This document shows positions 45,656 through 54,543 of a stretch of 64,000 bases of DNA, one piece after another. Where the stretch lies: the NCBI GenBank assembly GCA_022796795.1, contig JAAWJI010000005.1:62001-126000 (forward strand), written 5' to 3'. Position 1 is the first letter of the stretch. Each line of letters begins with the position of its first letter. The notes under the pieces are model-generated. The model did no database searches. It was not told the DNA's origin and was given only the letters and a program-made list of their open reading frames with translations. The translations under genes and the position numbers were made by a program. Source of the stretch: Lachnospiraceae bacterium (lineage in GTDB: Bacteria > Bacillota > Clostridia > Lachnospirales > Lachnospiraceae).

Positions 45656-46447
45656 TTACACAAGCAGCGTCTTTAAAACCTTCAAGACCCCGTCATTTAC
45701 ATTGGTATCCGCCACATGGGCTGCGGCCGCCTTTACCTCCTGCCGTGCATTCCCGATGGCATAGCTCATACTGGCGCAGTTCAGCATGGCAATATCATTG
45801 AGATTATCCCCAAAAGCCATGGTCTCCTCTCTTGAGATAGAAAGGGCTTTCTGCACAGAACCCAGGGCTTCTCCCTTATCCGAGCCCTTTTTCATGAAAT
45901 CCAGCCAGATATCCCCTGCAATAGTCCCGGTAAATACCTTCTCCCACTGGGGAAGCAGGCCTTTGGCCTCCTCCTCAATCCCCTGCTCCATGTACAGGGA
46001 CACCTTGATAACCTCTGTATCCACTGCCAACACATCCTCCACCCGGCTCACCTGATTGTGATAGCCGTTCAGAATCAGATCCAGAAACTTGGGATCCTCA
46101 TGCTCCACATAAAACCGGTCCTTGGCATTTAAGGTAATGCAGCCCCCGGGAATCCTTCGCAGCTGCTCCACAAGCTTCACCACCTGCTCCCGGTCCATGA
46201 CATTGAGACGAATATCCTGGTTCCTGCAGCACACATAGGCCCCGTTCTCCGCAATAAAAATCATATCCTGTTTTACCGGCTCAAAAAGATGCGCCATACT
46301 GTAATACTGCCGGCCGCTGGCCGCCGCAAAAACAATCCCCTGCTCCTTGAGCCGGAGAATTACGTCAAATATTTCCGGATTGATCCGGTCTGTGCCCTCG
46401 GGCAGCAGTGTTCCGTCAATATCCGTGGCAATTAATTTTACACTCAT
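45656..46447 (-). CDS. Cof-type HAD phosphatase
   Basis: A 263-residue haloacid-dehalogenase phosphatase of the Cof/YidA subfamily (C2B cap). Motif I is IATDIDGTLLPEG at residues 5-17, motif II AAASGRQYY near 47, motif III Lys in the GSDKGEAL region, and motif IV AFGDNLNDIAML near 215. These enzymes hydrolyse phosphosugars and other small phosphates; the substrate is not predictable. Start ATG 46447 with CAGGAA upstream. Confidence 0.9.
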   Translation of the reverse strand: MSVKLIATDIDGTLLPEGTDRINPEIFDVILRLKEQGIVFAAASGRQYYSMAHLFEPVKQDMIFIAENGAYVCCRNQDIRLNVMDREQVVKLVEQLRRIPGGCITLNAKDRFYVEHEDPKFLDLILNGYHNQVSRVEDVLAVDTEVIKVSLYMEQGIEEEAKGLLPQWEKVFTGTIAGDIWLDFMKKGSDKGEALGSVQKALSISREETMAFGDNLNDIAMLNCASMSYAIGNARQEVKAAAAHVADTNVNDGVLKVLKTLLV

Positions 46448-46673
46448 AGTTTTTGTTCCTGTTCTTTTTTCTCTCTTTTTTGTCCTGCTGACACACGCAA
46501 GCCATCTGCCCCTCAACCCATGACAGACCTTTTTCTCCTGTCAGGCTTTTTTCTGATGGCACTCCTTCTTCTGCAGACGAGCTCTTTCCCGCTGGCAGAC
46601 CTTCTTCTGCTGGCAGGCGCTTTCCCGCCGTCCGGCCCTTTTCTGTAAATATTTTCCAATTCTAATCCGTGGG

Positions 46674-47336
46674 TTATACTTCCAGCATATCCAGCACCTG
46701 CAGCAGCTCCCCAGGCTCCCCCACAAGATGAGACGCCTTGTTTTCCTCCAGCTCCTGCCTGTCCCGGAAGCCCCACAGGACTCCCACCGTATGCATTCCC
46801 GCCGCATTTCCGGTCTTCATATCCGTCCCCGTGTCCCCCACGTACAGACATTCCCCGGGATCCACACCCAAAAGCCGGGCCTCTCTTAAAGCCCCTGCCG
46901 GATCCGGCTTTCTGGGAATCCCCTCCTGCTGCCCCGAAACCAGGTCAAAGGCCCCGGCTCCGAAAATGGCGTCAACCACGCGTTTGGTATTTTCATGAGG
47001 CTTGTTAGACAAAACCGCCAGGAGAATCCCCCGTTTCCGAAAAGCCGCCAGCATGTCCGAAATTCCCGGATAGGCATGCACCTCATAGAGACACTCTTCC
47101 CGAAAACGCTCCAGATACCGCTTCTGTACCCGCTCCTCCAGGGAACGATCCGCCCCCACATAGTCCAGGGTGCGCAACACCAGTTGATGCACTCCGTCCC
47201 CCACAAAATAGTAAAACCGCTCCATTTCCACCTGAGGGAGAGAAAATTCCTCCAGCACATGATTCACGCAGGAGCCAATGGAGACCACGCTGTCGCACAG
47301 GGTTCCGTCCAGATCAAAAATGCATGCCCGGATCAT
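46674..47336 (-). CDS. HAD-family phosphatase (phosphoglycolate phosphatase-like)
   Basis: A 220-residue HAD phosphatase with a C1 helical cap: motif I IFDLDGTLCDSV at residues 6-17, motif II VLSNKPHENTKR near 112, motif IV YVGDTGTDMKTG near 165. Resembles Gph/PpaX, which removes phosphate from phosphoglycolate or pyrophosphate. The ATG overlaps the Maf stop codon (ATGA), so the two are translationally coupled. After its stop is a 220-bp stretch with degenerate repeats. Confidence 0.88.
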   Translation of the reverse strand: MIRACIFDLDGTLCDSVVSIGSCVNHVLEEFSLPQVEMERFYYFVGDGVHQLVLRTLDYVGADRSLEERVQKRYLERFREECLYEVHAYPGISDMLAAFRKRGILLAVLSNKPHENTKRVVDAIFGAGAFDLVSGQQEGIPRKPDPAGALREARLLGVDPGECLYVGDTGTDMKTGNAAGMHTVGVLWGFRDRQELEENKASHLVGEPGELLQVLDMLEV

Positions 47337-47935
47337 ACGCCCACACGCTCCTTTATAAGATCTACCCCCAGCTTCCTGGCTTCCCGGTAAAGCCGGGACA
47401 GGGGAAGGCCCACCACATTATTGTAGTCTCCCTCAATTCCTTCCACAAAAATACCAAAAAAGCCCTGGATGGCATAGGCTCCCGCCTTGTCCAAAGACTC
47501 CTTTTTGTCTATATACCCTTGGATCTGCTCCTCTGTCATGGGGGATACGGTTACCCGGGTCTCCTCCGCAAAGGTGGATTTCCGGCACGCCCCGGATTCC
47601 TCCCTCACTAGAATGGTCACACCGGTAAACACGCTGTGAACCCTTCCCTGAAGCTTTTGGATCATAGCAAAGGCCTCCTGTTCGCTCCCCGGCTTTCCCA
47701 GGATCTCTCCCTCCAGGGCCACCACAGTGTCCGCTCCCAGAATCAGGGCCTGCCCTTTTGTCCGGCTCTCAACCTCCTCTGCCTTCTGACAGGAAAGCTC
47801 CATGACAGCCCGGGCCGGATCCCTGGTGGTCAGCACTTCCTCCCCTGTGGCCGGTATTACAGAAAATCCTTTATACAAAAGCCCCAGCAGCTCCCTTCTG
47901 CGGGGAGACGCGGATGCCAATATGATTTGAAACAT
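47333..47935 (-). CDS. Maf-family nucleoside triphosphate pyrophosphatase
   Basis: A 200-residue Maf/YhdE protein: LASASPRRRELL at residues 6-17, the LGADTVVALEGEILGKP block near 68, and KAGAYAIQGFFGIFVEGIEGDYNNVVGLPL at the C-terminus. Family members hydrolyse dTTP/UTP or modified nucleotides and can act as septum inhibitors. Start at ATG 47935; ATGA overlap with the HAD gene downstream. Confidence 0.95.
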   Translation of the reverse strand: MFQIILASASPRRRELLGLLYKGFSVIPATGEEVLTTRDPARAVMELSCQKAEEVESRTKGQALILGADTVVALEGEILGKPGSEQEAFAMIQKLQGRVHSVFTGVTILVREESGACRKSTFAEETRVTVSPMTEEQIQGYIDKKESLDKAGAYAIQGFFGIFVEGIEGDYNNVVGLPLSRLYREARKLGVDLIKERVGV

Positions 47936-48111
47936 GGTATTCTATTCCTTTCTGCCTTTGTTTTCCAGGCTCTTTCTTTAGAGTAATATAAAATTTATAG
48001 AAAGACAACAGATTTTTTATTAAATTTTTCTTTTCTTTTTCCCCATTTTGGGATACAATAAAGTAAATTTCAGGAAGAAATAGAAATTCAAGCAGAAAGG
48101 GGTACTATACA

Positions 48112-48450
48112 ATGAAAAAATTTGCCAAGCTGCTCACCACCATGGCAGTAATCGGAGGAATTGCCGCAGGCGCCTATGCCGTTTACAAGAAGTATCTGGC
48201 TCCGGATCAGGACGATAGTTTCGATGATGATTTCGACGAAGATTTCGATGAGGATGACGAGGATGAGGCCGGGGAACCCCAGCGGGCATATGTTTCTCTG
48301 AATCCCGCCCAGGAGGAGGAAGCTTCTGAGGAAACGCCGGAAGCTACGGAGGAAGAGGACAGTCAGGAAGAGGAAAACGGCGTCTCTGCTGAGGCTATCG
48401 CTGAAAAAGAGGTTGCCATGGCAGACACAGAAAAAGAGGGAACCAATTAG
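48112..48450 (+). CDS. Small membrane-anchored, highly acidic protein
   Basis: A 112-residue protein. Residues 3-24 are one hydrophobic segment with Gly/Ala (FAKLLTTMAVIGGIAAGAYA) that would anchor or cross the membrane, followed by KKYLAP and then a very acidic Asp/Glu region (DDDFDEDFDEDDEDEAG and EEEDSQEEE) to the end. No catalytic motif. Function unknown; the acidic tail could bind cations or basic proteins. Its own plus-strand gene with AAAGGGG upstream and a strong terminator downstream. Confidence 0.8.
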   Translation: MKKFAKLLTTMAVIGGIAAGAYAVYKKYLAPDQDDSFDDDFDEDFDEDDEDEAGEPQRAYVSLNPAQEEEASEETPEATEEEDSQEEENGVSAEAIAEKEVAMADTEKEGTN

Positions 48451-48481
48451 CAGCAAACAGATTATTAGAAAATTTTAACAG

Positions 48482-48531
48482 AAAAGAGGAGCTGGACCCC
48501 GGTTTTCACACACGGCCCAGCTCCTCTTTTT
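48482..48531. terminator. Bidirectional rho-independent terminator
   Basis: Perfect 14-bp stem AAAAGAGGAGCTGG (48482-48495) / CCAGCTCCTCTTTT (48517-48530), 21-nt loop, T run on both strands. Serves the acidic-protein gene on plus and the catabolic operon on minus. Confidence 0.9.
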
Positions 48532-48551
48532 ATGTTCCATGTTTTTCTCTC

Positions 48552-49604
48552 CTATGCCTCCCCACGGATCCCAAGCTTGCAGTACACAATATGCTTCCTC
48601 CGGTCCGTATAAGTCACATGGATCCATCCCTCGTGATAAATAATAGCCGGATAGGAAAACTCTCCCGGCTCTGTCTCCAGATGCCAGGGCTTGCTCCAGG
48701 TCTTCCCGTCGTCCCTTGACAGGGAAATGGAAAGCGGAGAGCGGAATGTCCAGTTTCCGGACACAGGATTATAAACCAGAACCAAAGTTCCATTCGGGAG
48801 ACGCACCAGGTCTATGCCGCTGTTATTGTTGTCCAGATCTGTGGCATAGGCCTGGCACCAGGTATTGCCCCCATCCTGGGAATCGCTTCGGTAAAGCTTT
48901 CCCCTAGTGCTTCGCATCAGACAGCTGAACACTCCCGGCCTGCTCTCCCACAGAGAGGGCTGGATTACCCCGTCCCATTTCAGCACGATTTCCGGGTTGG
49001 CTTCCCACAGATCCGCAATTCCCTCCCAGGCAATGATTCCTTCTCCTTCCTGCTCCCCATGACGGAAGGGAATCTCATGCTTCTCCCAGGTTCTTCCATA
49101 GTCCCGGGAAATATCAATGTAGCAGTCCCAGGTCCTCTCCCTCTCCACGGAACAGGGTCCCATCCAGGCTCCGTCCTGCGCCACCAGGATCTTATTTTTG
49201 GAGCTGCACCGAGGCGTGTGATCCCCGGGAATCAGCTCCTGGGGAAGGGTCCAGTTTGCCCCGAAATCATCGGAGTGACAGACCATGGTATACCACCGGG
49301 GCACATCCAGCCCCCGCTTGTAAAACAGCCAGACTCTCCCGTCCTGGTAGTGCAACAGAGGATTATAATGGCACAGCCCATAGGCCTCCGCAATTTTTCT
49401 CGGCTCCTGCCAAACGCCCTGGATTCTCCGGGACAGCCAGATGGCCAGATCCGGCGCTCCCTCCCGGGTTCCCGCAAAATAGGCCACCAGCAGATCCCCC
49501 TTTTCGTTCACGACCAAGGTGGAGCAGTGGCATTGATTCCAATAGCTCTGGGGATGCTCCCACACATACTCTTTTTCTTCTATTCGCAGTTGATTTTTTT
49601 CCAT
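48552..49604 (-). CDS. BNR/Asp-box beta-propeller (sialidase-like) protein
   Basis: A 350-residue six-bladed-propeller-type protein. Four Asp-box repeats are readable: SDDFGANWT, SRDYGRTWE, SQDGGNTWC and SRDDGKTWS. It fits the BNR_2 (sialidase-like) family. No signal peptide or membrane segment is present, so it acts inside the cell on an imported product. The catalytic Arg triad and Tyr of true sialidases were not identified. ATG 49604 follows GAGGAGA. It is the last gene of the catabolic operon, before the terminator. Confidence 0.8.
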   Translation of the reverse strand: MEKNQLRIEEKEYVWEHPQSYWNQCHCSTLVVNEKGDLLVAYFAGTREGAPDLAIWLSRRIQGVWQEPRKIAEAYGLCHYNPLLHYQDGRVWLFYKRGLDVPRWYTMVCHSDDFGANWTLPQELIPGDHTPRCSSKNKILVAQDGAWMGPCSVERERTWDCYIDISRDYGRTWEKHEIPFRHGEQEGEGIIAWEGIADLWEANPEIVLKWDGVIQPSLWESRPGVFSCLMRSTRGKLYRSDSQDGGNTWCQAYATDLDNNNSGIDLVRLPNGTLVLVYNPVSGNWTFRSPLSISLSRDDGKTWSKPWHLETEPGEFSYPAIIYHEGWIHVTYTDRRKHIVYCKLGIRGEA

Positions 49605-49777
49605 ATGCTTCTCCTCTATTTCTGCCATTTCCAGACAAAGTTACATATTTCTCATTTCTTATGACCATGTTTCCAGCCGTCTTCCCTTTGTCATCCCTTA
49701 TAAGCTTCCCCTGCGCCGCCAGTTTCCCGGGATGCCTCCGCTACGCTACTGCGCGCGTTCCCTTCCGCTCAGACCCT

Positions 49778-50905
49778 TCACAACGCCAGCTCCCGGGACG
49801 CCTCCGCCAGGGCCCGGATTCCCGCCAGGGTGGAGGCTCTTGGCATGGAACACCCGGAGCCCACCGCAAAGTGCCCCTGGCGAAATCCCTCCCGGATACA
49901 GCTTTTGGCCTCTTCCCGGATCTCCGTTGGCGTATTTTGCACAAAGGACAGGGTATTTACCCCTCCCATAAGCATGTAGGAGTCCCCCACCGCCTCCCGG
50001 ATCTCACGGATGCTTCTGCCGCCCAGGGGATCCAGGGGCGCGATGCAGTCAAGGCCTGTGGCCACAAGGTCCGGGATCACAGGCAGCACGTCCCCGCAGA
50101 TGTGGCAGTACACCCGGGCCGTGGGGCACAGGGCATGCACTTCCTCGCAGAACTGGGTGATGCAAGGAGCCACAAACTCCCGCCAACAGTCCGGGGAAAT
50201 CACCTTCATATTGGCTACAGAATCGTTGTAGCGCAGAATCCGGATGCCCTGGGACAGGAAAAACCGCGCCTGCATCAGGGAAAGCTCCATGCCCTTTTTC
50301 ATCATGGCATGAATCAGCTTGGGCTCATCGTAGAGATCCAGCAAGGTCTCCCCCATGCCGTGCATAGCCACGCAGAAGGCCAGGCTTCCCGAATTGCAGT
50401 CTCCAATGAGGGAGACTTCCCCTCCCGCCGCTTCCCGGCATCGCTTCACCGTATTCCCATAAAGCCGCTCAAATTCTGCAAGAGATGGGATGCGGAACCG
50501 TTCCACATCCTCCCTGGTTTCCAGGATGGGATTCCTGCATCGAAAGGCCTGGTAATGGATCACCATCTCCGGATCCTCCAGATCAAAATCCAGCCGGGAG
50601 GACAGCAGGGTGGCCCCGCCTCCCTGTTGGTCTACCCGTCCCAGCCGTCGTCCCTCCTTCCACTGCCAGCAGTCGTCTGCCTCCCGGCAGATCTTCCGTC
50701 TGGCAAAGAGAAATACCCGGGCTCCGTCGCTTCTGCACAGGCGGGCGGCCTCCACTACCGTGGCCGCCGCCAGGTCTGGATCCTCAAAAAGGCTCAGCCA
50801 GTCCCGCGCCATAAGTCCTGCTGCCAGATCCAGCCAGATTTTCGCCAGCACCGGAGCCCGCGCTACCTCTTTTCCATCCATGGCATCTTTCAGAATATCT
50901 GTCAT
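49778..50905 (-). CDS. UroD/MtaA-superfamily protein
   Basis: A 375-residue uroporphyrinogen-decarboxylase-fold protein of the MtaA/CmuA branch, which moves methyl groups between corrinoid proteins and thiols. Likely zinc ligands are His and Cys in YCHICGDVLP near residue 270 and Cys in VGSGCSMPRA near 340, as in methyltransferases. A corrinoid protein gene is not in the window. The start ATG overlaps the stop of the upstream relative (ATGA). It differs from the two closely related proteins upstream and is the most MtaA-like. Confidence 0.8.
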   Translation of the reverse strand: MTDILKDAMDGKEVARAPVLAKIWLDLAAGLMARDWLSLFEDPDLAAATVVEAARLCRSDGARVFLFARRKICREADDCWQWKEGRRLGRVDQQGGGATLLSSRLDFDLEDPEMVIHYQAFRCRNPILETREDVERFRIPSLAEFERLYGNTVKRCREAAGGEVSLIGDCNSGSLAFCVAMHGMGETLLDLYDEPKLIHAMMKKGMELSLMQARFFLSQGIRILRYNDSVANMKVISPDCWREFVAPCITQFCEEVHALCPTARVYCHICGDVLPVIPDLVATGLDCIAPLDPLGGRSIREIREAVGDSYMLMGGVNTLSFVQNTPTEIREEAKSCIREGFRQGHFAVGSGCSMPRASTLAGIRALAEASRELAL

Positions 50906-52017
50906 ATTCTACCTCCCCTCTCCCAGCGTCTCCCCACCTCCTGGGCAAGCCGCACCACTTCTCGTACCCGCTGATCTGGGGTGTCTTTCTCAATATCCAC
51001 CAGGGCCAGATCCACAGGAGCCGCCTGGCAACAGATTTTCTCAAAATCCCTTTCCACCTCCCCAAGGGGCTTGTCCCGAATGTCATTGGGGTGATAGAGC
51101 ACCGCCAAGCGGGTATGGGGAAAGGCCTGGCGCACCTTCTCCATATCCGACATCATGCCCATATCCAGATAACCCAGAGGCTCCAGCTGCCGAAAAGCGT
51201 CGATGTGCCTGGTAATGTCCCAGTTGCAGGTATGTACCCCGAAAACCTCAAATTCCCGGGCCAGCTTCTTGTCATAGGGCAAAAGAAACTCTTCGTAGAC
51301 ATCCGTGCTCACCATGTTGATGACACAGTTGGACACGGAGAGAAACTTTACGGAAAACCCGGATTTTCCCTGTCTTTCCTGCACCAGCTTAATAAAGCCC
51401 AGCATGGTCTCATAAATATGGTCAAAGAGAAACCGGGCAAAGGGAGGATCCTCAAACAGCTCCAGAAAAATCTCCTGGCCCATCAGGCGAAACGCGTTGT
51501 TCAATACTCCCTGGTAAGCCAGATACCCGTCGATCACGCCGTATTCTTCCTCTATGATATCCATCTGCTCCATAAGCTCCTGCACAAAGGCATTTTCCCA
51601 CAGAACTATAGGCTTCCATGCCCTGATCTGCTCCTTGGTGTAATGTTCCCTGGTTCCCGGCCAGCCTGCTTTTTGAAACTGCACAGGCAGACCGTAAACG
51701 GCAGAAATGGGGCAGGCCCCGTAGACCCCGGAAAGAGTCGCGCAGGATGTTTCCACGCCTCTTTCATTCCACTGGGGCTGAAAATTTTCCAGCTCCGGAA
51801 ACAAACCGTGCAGATGTTCTTTCATCCCCACCATGGTCTCATAGCGGTATCGGGGATCCCGGTGCCACCTCTCTGAAAAATCAATGCCCAGCCGGTGGTG
51901 AAACCATCCTGGGGTAAAGCCAAGAGAAACCCGGAAATCCCCCTCCTTCCCTGTGGCCGGTTCCCGGGTACTGGGACCGGAAACCGGGGCAAAATGCCGC
52001 AGCTGTTTCTGTTCCAT
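50902..52017 (-). CDS. UroD-superfamily protein, copy 1 of a tandem pair
   Basis: A 371-residue protein with UroD-fold features (GVYGACPISAVYGLPVQF, RLMGQEIFLELFEDPPFARF, HTCNWDITRHI, YLDMGMMSDMEKVRQ). The HTCNWD segment supplies a possible His-x-Cys metal pair. It is very similar throughout to the neighbouring gene at 52108-53238. True UroD is excluded by the divergence of the N-terminal substrate region and by the catabolic setting. Reaction unknown; demethylation or decarboxylation of an imported compound is a guess. ATG 52017 follows GAGGAGG. Confidence 0.78.
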   Translation of the reverse strand: MEQKQLRHFAPVSGPSTREPATGKEGDFRVSLGFTPGWFHHRLGIDFSERWHRDPRYRYETMVGMKEHLHGLFPELENFQPQWNERGVETSCATLSGVYGACPISAVYGLPVQFQKAGWPGTREHYTKEQIRAWKPIVLWENAFVQELMEQMDIIEEEYGVIDGYLAYQGVLNNAFRLMGQEIFLELFEDPPFARFLFDHIYETMLGFIKLVQERQGKSGFSVKFLSVSNCVINMVSTDVYEEFLLPYDKKLAREFEVFGVHTCNWDITRHIDAFRQLEPLGYLDMGMMSDMEKVRQAFPHTRLAVLYHPNDIRDKPLGEVERDFEKICCQAAPVDLALVDIEKDTPDQRVREVVRLAQEVGRRWERGGRI

Positions 52018-52107
52018 GATGTTCTTCCTCCTCGTATTCCCGCAGACAATAAGCCGCGTGACTTTTGTTAAGCGCATCCAATTCCACCCTGTGTTACCTA
52101 GAACCTG

Positions 52108-53238
52108 TCACATTTCCTGACAGACAACGCCGCTGCCTAGTAAAGCCTCCCGCTCCATGCGCAGCGCCAGGCCTGTCACTGCAAATAGCCGCTCCATGGG
52201 AAGCTCCGGCCCTATATCCACCAGGAGCAGATCGCAGGGCGCAGCCTCTTGCCGGATCCTGACAAAATCCTTTTCCACCTGCTCCAAAGGCTTCCTGCCT
52301 ATATCATTGGGATGATACAACACTGCCAGCCGTGTCCGGGGAAAGGCCTCACGCACACGCTTCAGATCCGACATCATACCCATGTCCAGATAGCCCAGCC
52401 TGGTAAGCTTTTGTAAAGGCGGGATAAACCGGGTCACATCCCAGTTGCAGGTATGTACCCCATAGGCCTGAAATTCCTGCTCCATCTGCATCTCATAGGG
52501 CAGCAGAAATTCCTCATAAAGCTTTGTGCTGATCATGTTTGCCACGCAGTTTGCCATGGTAAATACAGAGCTTTCAAACCCGGACTCTGCCTGTCTTTTC
52601 TGCACCAGCCTGCAAAGCTCTAGGGTAGTCTGGTAAATATGGTCAAATAAAAACCGCACAAAGGGCGGATCCTCCAGCATTTCCAGAAAAATCTCCTGTC
52701 CCATAAGCCGGAAGGCGCTATTTAGAATCCCCTGATAATGCAGATATCCGTCAATGCAGCCGTATTGCTGCTGTATCACATCCATCTGTGTCAGAAGCTC
52801 CTGCACAAAGGCATTTTCGGACAGCCGGATTGGCTTTAGCCGGGACAGCTCCTCCTTGGAAAAATGCCGGGTGGTGTCCGGCCACACCTCTTTGCCAAAC
52901 TGCACCGGCAGCCCGTAAACGGCTCCCACCGGGCATACCCCATAAACTCCGGAAATGGTGGCGCAGGACTGCTCCGCGCCCCAGGGATTTTTCTTTGTTT
53001 GAAACGCCTCCATATCCGGAAACAGCTTATGGATATACTGTTTCATGCACAGCATAGACTCATACCGGTAAACCGGATCCTGATGCCATCTTCTGGAAAA
53101 ATCCAGGCCCAGATGCCGGCAAAACCAAGCCGGCGTAAAGCCCAGAGAAACCCGAAAGGGACTCTCATCCCCATGAACCGGTTCCCGCTGGCCCGGTCCT
53201 GCCAGGGGCATAAAATGCCGCAGCTGTGTTATTTTCAT
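52108..53238 (-). CDS. UroD-superfamily protein, copy 2 of a tandem pair
   Basis: A 376-residue paralogue of the previous gene with the same segments (SLGFTPAWFCRHLGLDFS, GVYGVCPVGAVYGLPVQF, RLMGQEIFLEMLEDPPFVRF, HTCNWDVTRFI, YHPNDIGRKPLEQVEKDF). Retention of both copies with all key residues suggests heteromer formation or two related substrates rather than redundancy. Starts 9 nt after the DctM stop, linking it to the transporter. Confidence 0.78.
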   Translation of the reverse strand: MKITQLRHFMPLAGPGQREPVHGDESPFRVSLGFTPAWFCRHLGLDFSRRWHQDPVYRYESMLCMKQYIHKLFPDMEAFQTKKNPWGAEQSCATISGVYGVCPVGAVYGLPVQFGKEVWPDTTRHFSKEELSRLKPIRLSENAFVQELLTQMDVIQQQYGCIDGYLHYQGILNSAFRLMGQEIFLEMLEDPPFVRFLFDHIYQTTLELCRLVQKRQAESGFESSVFTMANCVANMISTKLYEEFLLPYEMQMEQEFQAYGVHTCNWDVTRFIPPLQKLTRLGYLDMGMMSDLKRVREAFPRTRLAVLYHPNDIGRKPLEQVEKDFVRIRQEAAPCDLLLVDIGPELPMERLFAVTGLALRMEREALLGSGVVCQEM

Positions 53239-53247
53239 TCTTTCCCC

Positions 53248-54543
53248 CTATCCTCCATAGCCCAGGAATAAACGCGGCATACACAGGATGCAGTCCGGCA
53301 CATAGGTCAGGATCACAAGCACTGCCAGCAACGCAAGCAGCATGGGCCAGATCCCCTTAATAATGGTTTTCAGGGGAATCCCCGACACCCCGCTGGTCAC
53401 AAAGAGCAGCATACCAAAGGGGGGCGTAATGAGACCGATCATAATATTGAAGGTAACCATGACGCCAAAGTGGACCAGATCAATACCCAGAGCCTGAACC
53501 ACAGGAAGCAGGATGGGCACAAATACCATCATAATCACATTGCTCTCCACAATGCACCCCAGAGCCAGAAACAGCAGATTTACAATCAACAGAAACACAT
53601 AGGGATTGTCCGTGAAATGCATAAACCATTCCGCCACATTGGCAGCGATCCGCTCTGAGGTCACAATATAGTTGATCGGATAGGCTGCCCCCACCATAAT
53701 AGAAACGCTTCCCACACCTTTCACCGTATCGGTGAGTATGGTTTTCAGCGTCTGCCAGTCCAGCATCCGGTACACAAAGATGGAAATTATCAGCGCGTAA
53801 AGCCCTGCAATAGCCCCTGCCTCCGTGGGGGTAAACACGCCTGTGTAGATGCCTGCCAGCATAATGACCGTCACCATCAGGGCCGGCAGCGCGGTAAGCG
53901 TCTGACGCAGAAACAAAGCCGGAGCAATCCGTTCCCCCCGGGGATAATTCTTTCTCTTTGCCACAATGGCCACGTAAATCATTAGAATCCCGCTTAAAAC
54001 CAGAGCCGGCATCATGCCTCCCAGAAACAGAGCTCCCGTGGAGGTGCCTGTGAGCATGGCGTAGATCACCAGGGTAATGGAGGGCGGGAAAATCGGTCCC
54101 AGGGTGGAGGATCCGATGGTGATGGCGCTGCTGAACTCATCGTCATAACCGGCAGCCCGCATGGAGTCAATCTCCATTTTTCCCAGACCCGCCGCATCCG
54201 CAATAGCCGAGCCGGAGCAGCCTGCAAAAATCAGGGAGGCAATCACATTCACATGCCCCAGTCCTCCCCGGACCTTTCCCACTAATCCGGAGGCAAAATC
54301 AAAAATAATGTTGGTCACCTTCCCGTGATTCATTACATTGGCTGTAAAAATAAAAAGGGGAACCGCAATAATGGTATAGCTGGAAAACAGGGCGCTCATA
54401 CACTGCTGAGCCGCCATCTTGGTGCTGGTGCCGGTCATGATAAAGTACACAATGGAGGCGGAAAACATGCCTGCCACCACTGGCATCCGAAGCAGAAATA
54501 TCATGAGAAACATAATGAGAAACGCAATCAACGCAGGATTCAT
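53248..54543 (-). CDS. dctM: TRAP transporter large permease (DctM)
   Basis: A 431-residue membrane protein with about 12 helices, the Na+-coupled channel subunit of a TRAP transporter. Family segments: SLIFAGCSGSAIADAAGLGKMEI near residue 105, GPIFPPSITLVIYA near 150, FTPTEAGAIAGLYA near 240 and LITPPFGMLLFV near 375. The ATG overlaps the DctQ stop (ATGA). Works with DctQ and DctP encoded just upstream. Confidence 0.95.
   Translation of the reverse strand: MNPALIAFLIMFLMIFLLRMPVVAGMFSASIVYFIMTGTSTKMAAQQCMSALFSSYTIIAVPLFIFTANVMNHGKVTNIIFDFASGLVGKVRGGLGHVNVIASLIFAGCSGSAIADAAGLGKMEIDSMRAAGYDDEFSSAITIGSSTLGPIFPPSITLVIYAMLTGTSTGALFLGGMMPALVLSGILMIYVAIVAKRKNYPRGERIAPALFLRQTLTALPALMVTVIMLAGIYTGVFTPTEAGAIAGLYALIISIFVYRMLDWQTLKTILTDTVKGVGSVSIMVGAAYPINYIVTSERIAANVAEWFMHFTDNPYVFLLIVNLLFLALGCIVESNVIMMVFVPILLPVVQALGIDLVHFGVMVTFNIMIGLITPPFGMLLFVTSGVSGIPLKTIIKGIWPMLLALLAVLVILTYVPDCILCMPRLFLGYGG

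Noticed and set aside
46513..46851. Minus-strand frames between the two HAD genes (up to 112 codons)
   Set aside because: Overlap the HAD phosphatase 3' end and consist of Arg/Cys-rich or Gly-rich repeats; more likely non-coding repeat sequence.
49256..50974. Long plus-strand open frame of 572 codons
   Set aside because: It lies antisense to the BNR and UroD-type genes, is rich in Pro, Arg and Ser in the manner of shadow frames, and has no recognisable motif.
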